Shown here in pieces: positions 6,129 through 11,005 of a stretch of DNA of 11,005 nt. A program made the position numbers and the translations under genes. Below the pieces are notes generated by a model. The model did not search any database, was not told where the DNA came from, and was given only the letters and a program-made list of their open reading frames with translations. This stretch comes from Syntrophomonadaceae bacterium (GTDB lineage: Bacteria; Bacillota; Dethiobacteria; DTU022): positions 1 through 11,005 of the forward strand of contig SLQM01000153.1 of NCBI GenBank assembly GCA_007131435.1, read 5' to 3'. The stretch's first letter is position 1. The number at the start of each line of letters is the position of its first letter.

Positions 6129-6149
6129 TATAAGTTAATTGACTATTGC

Positions 6150-6224
6150 TGGGGCGTGGCCAAGCGGTAAGGCACGGGTCTTTGGAATCCGCATGCGTAG
6201 GTTCGAATCCTACCGCCCCAGCCA
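6150..6224 (+). tRNA. tRNA-Gln (TTG anticodon)
   Basis: A complete 75-base cloverleaf: acceptor TGGGGCG (6150-6156) pairs with CGCCCCA (6214-6220), followed by discriminator G and encoded CCA (6222-6224). The anticodon stem CGGGT/ATCCG holds the loop CTTTGGA, so the anticodon is TTG (reads CAA and CAG). The T-arm is GTAGG-TTCGAAT-CCTAC. The gene is followed directly by ATTTTT, which may help end the transcript; I see no separate terminator hairpin with a T-run. Confidence 0.97.
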
Positions 6225-6283
6225 TTTTTATGCCCGGAAAAACCTGCTTTAATTTGACCCGGCAAACCCCCTGCGATGATTTG

Positions 6284-6333
6284 TAAAAAAATACCGGTCG
6301 GATAACTATTAAAAAGATATTACGCCGACCGGT
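6284..6333 (-). terminator. Rho-independent terminator of the saccharopine-dehydrogenase-like gene
   Basis: On the minus strand a perfect 9-base-pair stem ACCGGTCGG/CCGACCGGT (plus-strand arms 6293-6301 and 6325-6333) encloses a 23-base AT-rich loop and is followed by ATTTTTTTA (complement of 6284-6292). It lies about 60 bases after the minus-strand stop. Because the T-run is only on this side, it serves the minus-strand gene, not the tRNAs. Confidence 0.85.
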
Positions 6334-6393
6334 GAATTATTAATTGTCAAACTGCCCTAGTGGATAAGCAGCAGGTTTCATAGCCTGGCCGCT

Positions 6394-7614
6394 TTATAAC
6401 TGGTATTCCACGTTAAATTCAACATAAAGCTTCAGTTTTTCTGCTTCTTCAAAATAATACCTGCGCTCTTCTTCATCAAGCGCTTCAGGCGGAAATACAC
6501 CTTTAGCCTTAACCTTGCCGTTAACAAACATCTTCGTGAAAAGAAAAGCACACTGTCCTGTGCCGTAAGTTTCATGGGTAACCCCGGCCAGCTCAAATGA
6601 TTCCTGTAAACCGGGGGCGATGAAGTATGCATCCACCCTGGTCTCCCTGCCTTCACTTTGGCCATCAACCCTTACCAGGAAAGCGCCTTCTTCGCTGATC
6701 ATCCCCTCTTCAAGGACAGCCTTTATTTCATCTTCATACTTGGGAGCCGGCGGGGTAAGTTTAGCAATTAAATCCATTGGCACGACCTTTTGCCCTTTTA
6801 CTTCCACTGCCTCTTCGGAAAGCAGACCCATCTTCCAGAAATACCTGGCCAACTCGCAACCCGGGCCACCATACCTGAAATAAACATTGCTAACACCTTT
6901 AAGGTATTTATCGCCAAGCAGGCCCATAGTAACCGGTTCTTCATGTTCGTGATCGAACATCAGCCTTTCTCCAAGGCCCTTAAATTCCATGTATTCGGGA
7001 TTGTTAAACGGAGGCACCTTCACAAATTTTTTGTTTTCATATATAACTCCTTCTGCGGCCATGTCGCCAAATGCAGTTTCAGGTGACCACCAGAAAGGGA
7101 TAAATTTATTCGACCACATGCCGTCGTAAACACAAATCGTTATGGTATCAACGGTATCAAAAAGCTCACAGGCTTCACGTGTAATAATATTCGCCATGCC
7201 AGGCGCAGAACCGGTGTTAAATAAAGCCGAAAGGCCTGCAGTTTCAAATTCTATTGACCTGCCAAGCTGCCTTTCAACAGCAGGAATAAATTCCATATCT
7301 TCGACCGGACCTGAAGCCAGGTCCTGGTAATTGGCTTTCACTTCAAGGCAGGCATCCATCACGGTCATGTTAAAGTCCGGGGGTAGACCGTTAACAATCA
7401 GTTCGCAGCCTTCAGCGGCCTTGACAATATCATTCACATTCCTTGCATCAATCTGCAAAGCTTTGCCCTTTGGCGAAAACTTGGCACTTTCCTCCGCTGC
7501 CTTCTGATCATAGTCAGCACAAATTACCTCTTCTACCTTCTCCTCTTCCATTAGCCTTCTGGCGATAATACTGCCCTGGGCACCTACACCTAACACCATT
7601 ACCTTTTTCATCAT
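6394..7614 (-). CDS. saccharopine dehydrogenase-like NAD(P)-binding oxidoreductase
   Basis: A 406-residue cytoplasmic protein. The N-terminus is a Rossmann fold: KKVMVLGVGAQGSIIARRL with GxGxxG at Gly9, Gly11 and Gly14, then an acidic end of the second strand (CADYD, 32-36) that suggests NAD(H) rather than NADP(H). VNGLPPDFN (74-82), TGSAPGMANI (134-143) and GLGERLMFDHEHEEP (213-227) fit the saccharopine-dehydrogenase/carboxynorspermidine-dehydrogenase superfamily, in which the enzyme makes or breaks a secondary amine between an amino acid and a carbonyl compound. No lysine or polyamine genes are nearby, so the substrate is unknown. AAAGGAG (complement of 7620-7626) lies 5 bases before the first ATG (7612-7614) and 8 before an adjacent second ATG, so the true start may be one codon later. 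A strong terminator follows. The 140-base gap from the upstream DHH gene suggests its own promoter. Confidence 0.85.
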   Translation of the reverse strand: MMKKVMVLGVGAQGSIIARRLMEEEKVEEVICADYDQKAAEESAKFSPKGKALQIDARNVNDIVKAAEGCELIVNGLPPDFNMTVMDACLEVKANYQDLASGPVEDMEFIPAVERQLGRSIEFETAGLSALFNTGSAPGMANIITREACELFDTVDTITICVYDGMWSNKFIPFWWSPETAFGDMAAEGVIYENKKFVKVPPFNNPEYMEFKGLGERLMFDHEHEEPVTMGLLGDKYLKGVSNVYFRYGGPGCELARYFWKMGLLSEEAVEVKGQKVVPMDLIAKLTPPAPKYEDEIKAVLEEGMISEEGAFLVRVDGQSEGRETRVDAYFIAPGLQESFELAGVTHETYGTGQCAFLFTKMFVNGKVKAKGVFPPEALDEEERRYYFEEAEKLKLYVEFNVEYQL

Positions 7615-7695
7615 GTCTGCTCCTTTGCTGAATAATTAACAGGACCATATATATAGGCCGAAAACAGCTCCGGCCTCGTCTGGGTTTATGCATAT

Positions 7696-7725
7696 ATTGT
7701 ATCATTAAAACATATTTGCGTGAAA
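7696..7725 (-). promoter_or_regulatory. weak candidate promoter for the saccharopine-dehydrogenase-like gene
   Basis: On the minus strand TTTCAC (complement of 7720-7725) is followed after 18 bases by TACAAT (complement of 7696-7701). The -10 is good and the -35 poor. The leader would be about 75 bases and would include a six-base-pair hairpin, AGGCCG/CGGCCT, at 7655-7676. Read-through from the DHH gene is an alternative, as I see no terminator between them. Confidence 0.3.
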
Positions 7726-7754
7726 TATAAAGAAGATAAATGAAATATTATTAT

Positions 7755-8855
7755 TTACTCCTCACCAGTTTTTCGTTTTAAAACGGAACTTATTTTGCTT
7801 TTCAGGTTGCCATAAAATTTTTCAAGGCCTGTTATATATAGCATATCTCTACTTTTACGTAAAGTTTCCAGGGTGGTTGCTTCTACAACCGACCAGAGCA
7901 TACCCCTGTCAGGTGCACTTAAAAAATAGTTTAGCTTGACCTGGTAAGCGCCTTTAAACTGCCTTCCTCCACCTGACGGTGTAATCCTTTTTATTATCCT
8001 GTTAAGATCAACTTTGTTGTTTTTAGTCCTCAGCGATACATCAAGGTTTAGTTCTCCCTTGCGCTGGTTTTCAACCAGGGCATAAACCGCTATCGTGCTA
8101 AATTCAGATTTTTTGAGGATCATATCTGCCGTTATGGCAATCATGTCCCTGTGCTTAGCATCAACATAGCCTATCCCAAAAAAGCCCCAGTCCTTATAAA
8201 CCGTTTCATTGCCCTTAGCTCGATTGTAATAAACAAGCAGTTCCGGTGAAAGCGGCATGTCATTTAAATCTTTTAAAATATTATTATCCACGTATTCTGA
8301 AAGATAACTGAGCGCTTCAAAGTCAAGGTCCGTAATATGGTTGTACTTATCTGTATCGGTTTGGATGCCAAAAGTAAGGGCGGTAGCTACTTTTGATCTT
8401 TCTTTTTCAGAAAAATCCAAATCATAATTTTTAAGCATCAGTGCAATCAAAGTGCTGGTAGATCCAACATTTTTCTCAATCAGGGAAAAATTACATTTTA
8501 TAGCGCTTTTTGACCTGCTGTGGTGATCTATATGGGCAGCACAGGGGATTGCATCACCAATGCTTTCAACCAGGTTGTTTTGAAAATCAGGCACTATATA
8601 TGCTTCGTATTTATCAAGATTAACAGTTTTATCAAAATAAATGGGTATCTTAAGCCTTTCAACAAAGGCTTTATTCTGGGGTAGTGACAATTTTTTTTCG
8701 GTAAAAATATCCGCAGCGATTGAATAATTTTTGAGAATCATTTTTATCGCATAAGCTGATGCAATTGCATCGGGATCTGGAGATCCAGGTATATAGATAG
8801 CCAGGGGATTATAACTTGTGATTGCTTCAATAAACTCTTTGGCTCTTTTTTCCAT
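7755..8855 (-). CDS. DHH-family phosphoesterase-like protein with altered motifs
   Basis: A 366-residue protein with the DHH/DHHA1 architecture seen in NrnA-type oligoribonucleases/pAp phosphatases and related nucleases. Visible motifs are SPDPDAIASAYA (25-36, motif I), IVPDFQ with Asp90 (motif II), HIDHH with Asp110, His111 and His112 (motif III) and GIQTDTDKY with Asp167 (motif IV). The DHHA1 domain follows (about 235-310) with SGGGRQFKGAYQ (294-305). Two usual residues are missing: the histidine that begins motif I in H-x-N-P-D-x-D-A (here YIPGSPDPDA) and the histidine of GGGH (here Arg298). The C-terminal 55 residues extend beyond DHHA1 and end in a basic tail. The ATG has AGAGGA 8 bases ahead. 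It starts 16 bases after the QueG-like gene stop, so it is the last gene of the fetA-fetB operon. By eye the gene is more AT-rich than the thiolase and Mur ligase. Substrate and activity are uncertain. Confidence 0.82.
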   Translation of the reverse strand: MEKRAKEFIEAITSYNPLAIYIPGSPDPDAIASAYAIKMILKNYSIAADIFTEKKLSLPQNKAFVERLKIPIYFDKTVNLDKYEAYIVPDFQNNLVESIGDAIPCAAHIDHHSRSKSAIKCNFSLIEKNVGSTSTLIALMLKNYDLDFSEKERSKVATALTFGIQTDTDKYNHITDLDFEALSYLSEYVDNNILKDLNDMPLSPELLVYYNRAKGNETVYKDWGFFGIGYVDAKHRDMIAITADMILKKSEFSTIAVYALVENQRKGELNLDVSLRTKNNKVDLNRIIKRITPSGGGRQFKGAYQVKLNYFLSAPDRGMLWSVVEATTLETLRKSRDMLYITGLEKFYGNLKSKISSVLKRKTGEE

Positions 8856-8871
8856 ATCTATTTTCCTCTAT

Positions 8872-9669
8872 TTATATTATATCAGGTATTCTATCTTCAC
8901 AAGGAACTGCTGTCTGGCATTTGCCGCAACCATGCCTGGGTCTAAAGCGGGGGAAAATCACATTCCTGCTGTAATCTGCACAAACAGCTTTATCCATTCC
9001 AGCAATTTTGTCCTTGCGCGGATTGCTGATCGCTTTTACAGGACAACGGTTTATACATTCACCACAGAAATTACAATGCTCGTACAAACCGTTATATGAA
9101 CGAGCAGTAACGGGAAGAATTAATGTTGTAATAATGCTGCCATACCGGCCTGCACAACCTTTCGGAGTGATAAGTGATCTGCTAAGTGAAAAAGTGCCCA
9201 GTCCGGCTATATAAGCGGCATGCCTTTCAGACCAGTTGCTGCTTAACCGTTCAATTATTTGGAAACGGCTATCCAACATGGGGGCCAGGGCTTTCCCTTC
9301 GCCAGTACTATTAATATATTCAACAACGAATTGTCTTAGTGACTCGTTAAATTGTTCTCCTTCATAACGTCCATAAACCCATTCTTTTGCAGGCACTCCT
9401 TGCTTGCGGTTGGCGCTGCGAACCTGTTCAGAAAATGGGATAAAGTAGGATATAACAGACTTTGCCCCGGGCAGCCAATCTTCAGGGAGTAAAAAGTGTT
9501 CTCCAATTATGGAAGGGTCCTTCATTTTTTCAAACAGCAAGTCCCCGGCATCCGCAATAGCCAGCAGGGGATCAGTAAATATTTTATCAATAGCCAGCTC
9601 TTCCACACTGTTCAAGGGGCTGCTTTCTAAATAGCTGTTTATGTCACTCTTCAGGTTTTCAATTCTCAT
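8872..9669 (-). CDS. QueG-like double [4Fe-4S] cluster protein
   Basis: A 265-residue protein related to the epoxyqueuosine reductase (QueG) family, whose members bind cobalamin and two [4Fe-4S] clusters. Family-like stretches are WLPGAKSVISYFIPF (65-79) and RHAAYIAGLGTFSLSRSLITP (149-169), resembling QueG's AGLGWIGKN region. Cluster ligands are Cys199, Cys202, Cys205 and Cys209 (CNFCGECINRCP), plus Cys230, Cys248, Cys251 and Cys257 (CGKCQTAVPC). QueG proteins are usually well over 300 residues because of a C-terminal HEAT-repeat tRNA-binding part; here the chain stops right after the second cluster. It therefore may not modify tRNA, and the GKNTLL signature is changed. The start ATG lies 6 bases after the fetB stop, with GGAG inside the end of fetB as ribosome binding site, implying translational coupling. 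A redox or cofactor-reactivation role linked to iron or corrinoid metabolism is inference. Annotation as 'epoxyqueuosine reductase' would be an overcall. Confidence 0.8.
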   Translation of the reverse strand: MRIENLKSDINSYLESSPLNSVEELAIDKIFTDPLLAIADAGDLLFEKMKDPSIIGEHFLLPEDWLPGAKSVISYFIPFSEQVRSANRKQGVPAKEWVYGRYEGEQFNESLRQFVVEYINSTGEGKALAPMLDSRFQIIERLSSNWSERHAAYIAGLGTFSLSRSLITPKGCAGRYGSIITTLILPVTARSYNGLYEHCNFCGECINRCPVKAISNPRKDKIAGMDKAVCADYSRNVIFPRFRPRHGCGKCQTAVPCEDRIPDII

Positions 9670-9675
9670 TATTTA

Positions 9676-10461
9676 TTACTCCATATCTTCAAGCTGGCTC
9701 CATTTATTAAAGAATGTCTGGTAACCAAGCCTGGTCAGCATAAAAAGGGTTATAGAAACTGCACCCAGGATACCAAGCATGATAGCAATTTGATATTCTA
9801 TCGCTACTAGGGGAGATATACCGGCAAGAATCTGACCGGTCATCATCCCGGGTAAAAAAATAATGCCCATTCCAACCATTGAGTTTATTGTAGGCATAAT
9901 GGCAGAAGTAAATACATCCCTGGTGATATTCATTGTAGCGTCCCTGGGTGTAGCGCCCAGCATTAGCGCACCTTCAACAAGCTGCTTCCTGGATCTCATT
10001 TCTCCAAGCAAACGTTCTGTACCCAGGGCAATCCCGGTCATTGAGTTGCCGATAACCATCCCGGCAATGGGAATAAAGTAGCGAGGTTCATACCAGGGAT
10101 CAAGGCTAATTACCAGCAGCAAAAAGTAAAATGTTGTTATTACAGTTCCTAAAATCATGGAAAGAACAACAACCCTGCGCAGTCTTTTATTAATCGGTTT
10201 TTTGACCCTGGAAAAAATATTGCGGATAGCAAAGACAACCATTATAGTAAAAATAAGGATGGTAATAATGGCGCTGCTTTGATCAAAAATATAGACCAGT
10301 AAGTAACCCATTAAAATAAGCTGCAGGGTCATCCTGATGGTGGAAATAATAATCTCCTTTTCTTTCCCAATGCCCTGTTTGCTGGTGAGAAATAAAATTA
10401 ATATCAAAAAACCATAGGCAAACAGCAAACCTGACGGACCGATCTCAATTATCCCATCCAT
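9676..10461 (-). CDS. fetB: FetB/UPF0014-type ABC transporter permease
   Basis: A 261-residue inner-membrane permease with about seven hydrophobic segments (for example 12-27, 45-60, 65-80, 98-120, 129-146, 192-215 and 222-245). UPF0014 hallmarks are clear: RMTLQLILMGYLL (43-55), PIAGMVIGNSMTGIALGTERL (131-151), EGALMLGATPRDA (163-175, the likely coupling loop to the ATPase) and the glycine/proline-rich SMVGMGIIFLPGMMTGQILAG (194-214). E. coli FetAB exports iron and increases resistance to oxidative stress; the same role here is by homology. Its ATG overlaps the fetA stop by one base (TAATG), with AAGGTGA just upstream, so the two are translationally coupled. Confidence 0.9.
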   Translation of the reverse strand: MDGIIEIGPSGLLFAYGFLILILFLTSKQGIGKEKEIIISTIRMTLQLILMGYLLVYIFDQSSAIITILIFTIMVVFAIRNIFSRVKKPINKRLRRVVVLSMILGTVITTFYFLLLVISLDPWYEPRYFIPIAGMVIGNSMTGIALGTERLLGEMRSRKQLVEGALMLGATPRDATMNITRDVFTSAIMPTINSMVGMGIIFLPGMMTGQILAGISPLVAIEYQIAIMLGILGAVSITLFMLTRLGYQTFFNKWSQLEDME

Positions 10462-11005
10462 TACCCGCTCACCTTCTCAACACCTGTAACCGAAGAATTT
10501 CTTACAGTTATTATTGTACTTCCCAGGCTTTTTGCCAACTGCCTGGAATGAGTTACCATAACTATAGTTTTTCCTCCCCTTTTCAGGAAACTGCTTATAT
10601 ACTCCGTTATAATGTTTTCAGTATCTTCATCAAGGGCAGAAGTTGGTTCATCCAGTAACAGCACTTCCGGATCCATTAGTAATACCCTGGCCAATGCGAG
10701 ACGCTGTTTTTCACCACCTGATAATTTATCAGCATCTTCATCCAGCTTTTTCGCCAGGCTGACCGACTGCAGTGCATCGAGCAATTCTTGATCTTCAACA
10801 GGCTCTTTACCTGAGTATAATAATCCAGCCAGCAGATTTTCCTTAATATTCCCCGGGAAAACCACCGGGTCCTGGGGCAGAAGTACCACCTTTCTTCTAT
10901 GCATGACCGCATCAAGAGCTTTTAACTCTTTTCCCTGATACAGTATTTCTCCCTGGTTATAATCAACCATGTGGTTTAGTAGTTTTAATAATGTTGTCTT
11001 ACCTC
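10461..11005 (-). CDS. fetA: FetA-type ABC transporter ATPase (5' end beyond the window)
   Basis: The cytoplasmic ATPase partner of FetB, cut by the right edge. The frame is open to the edge and begins inside the Walker A motif: GKTTLLKLLN is encoded just before an internal Met at 10968-10970, so that Met is not the start. Also visible are the Q-loop (LLPQDPVVFP, complement of about 10849-10880), the ABC signature LSGGEKQR, Walker B VLLLDEPTSALD and the switch histidine in VMVTHSRQ. All catalytic motifs are intact. About 180 residues are present; roughly 30-50 N-terminal residues including the A-loop and the start of Walker A are missing. The gene overlaps fetB by one base, and the operon promoter lies outside the window. 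Confidence 0.93.
   Translation of the reverse strand, partial: GKTTLLKLLNHMVDYNQGEILYQGKELKALDAVMHRRKVVLLPQDPVVFPGNIKENLLAGLLYSGKEPVEDQELLDALQSVSLAKKLDEDADKLSGGEKQRLALARVLLMDPEVLLLDEPTSALDEDTENIITEYISSFLKRGGKTIVMVTHSRQLAKSLGSTIITVRNSSVTGVEKVSG

Noticed and set aside
6225..6275. Terminator hairpin after tRNA-Gln (TGCCCGG with CCGGCA)
   Set aside because: The stem needs a bulge, the loop is long and no T-run follows.
6359..6367. Further DnaA-box-like nonamer (complement TTATCCACT), and another at about 8284 (TTATCCACG)
   Set aside because: Each is isolated with a mismatch at the last base, one of them inside coding sequence; chance matches are expected in 11 kb.
8818..9099. Plus-strand open frame opposite the QueG-like and DHH genes
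   Set aside because: It spans the junction of two genuine minus-strand genes and has no ribosome binding site or recognisable domain.
10461..10970. ATG at 10968-10970 as the true start of FetA
   Set aside because: The frame continues to the window edge and encodes GKTTLLKLLN of Walker A just upstream, so the gene is longer and cut off.
1..11005. CRISPR array, insertion sequence, prophage or toxin-antitoxin module
   Set aside because: No evenly spaced direct repeats, transposase, integrase or toxin-like pairs were seen on either strand; the tRNA genes show no duplicated 3' ends that would mark an integration site.

Overview
The window looks like chromosomal core-type sequence from an anaerobic, low-to-moderate GC Firmicute, most likely a Clostridia member (Peptococcaceae/Syntrophomonadaceae-like). 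The reasons are strong AGGAGG-type ribosome binding sites, a TTG start, a FadA-type beta-oxidation thiolase close in sequence to Bacillus FadA, a small one-cluster clostridial ferredoxin, a LiaF-like envelope protein and tRNA genes that encode their CCA ends. I see no phage, insertion sequence, CRISPR array or toxin module. The taxonomic call is inference from gene content.

Layout. Positions 1-3472 are mostly plus strand: the possible tail of an upstream gene, a fadA thiolase with its own terminator, an M24 (Xaa-Pro-peptidase-like) metallopeptidase with a terminator that may work in both directions, then an AT-rich intergenic stretch of several hundred bases. That stretch holds a 26-residue lipoprotein gene on the minus strand, which is below usual gene-caller size limits, and a tight group of DnaA-box matches. 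A 60-residue ferredoxin with a textbook terminator follows. Positions 3545-5853 hold two convergent envelope-related genes: a divergent MurE-like Mur ligase (plus) and a LiaF-like membrane protein (minus), whose stop codons are only 11 bases apart. Positions 6000-6224 hold a well-formed promoter driving tRNA-His and tRNA-Gln. From 6284 to the right edge everything is on the minus strand: a saccharopine-dehydrogenase-like oxidoreductase with its own terminator and, upstream of it, a compact four-gene operon. In transcription order the operon is fetA (cut by the window edge), fetB, a QueG-like double [4Fe-4S] protein and a DHH-family phosphoesterase-like protein.

How the genes fit together. The thiolase points to fatty-acid beta-oxidation and the ferredoxin to low-potential electron transfer. 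The FetAB ABC transporter (known in E. coli as an iron exporter) is tightly packed with an iron-sulfur protein, so an iron or Fe-S theme for that operon is plausible but inferred. The MurE-like ligase keeps the ATP-binding and catalytic residues of the Mur family but has lost the two motifs by which MurE recognises its amino acid. The DHH protein keeps DHH but lacks the first-motif histidine and the GGGH histidine. These two, the QueG-like protein and the tiny lipoprotein are the best candidates for undescribed biology. I found no clear multi-gene novel defence or mobile system.
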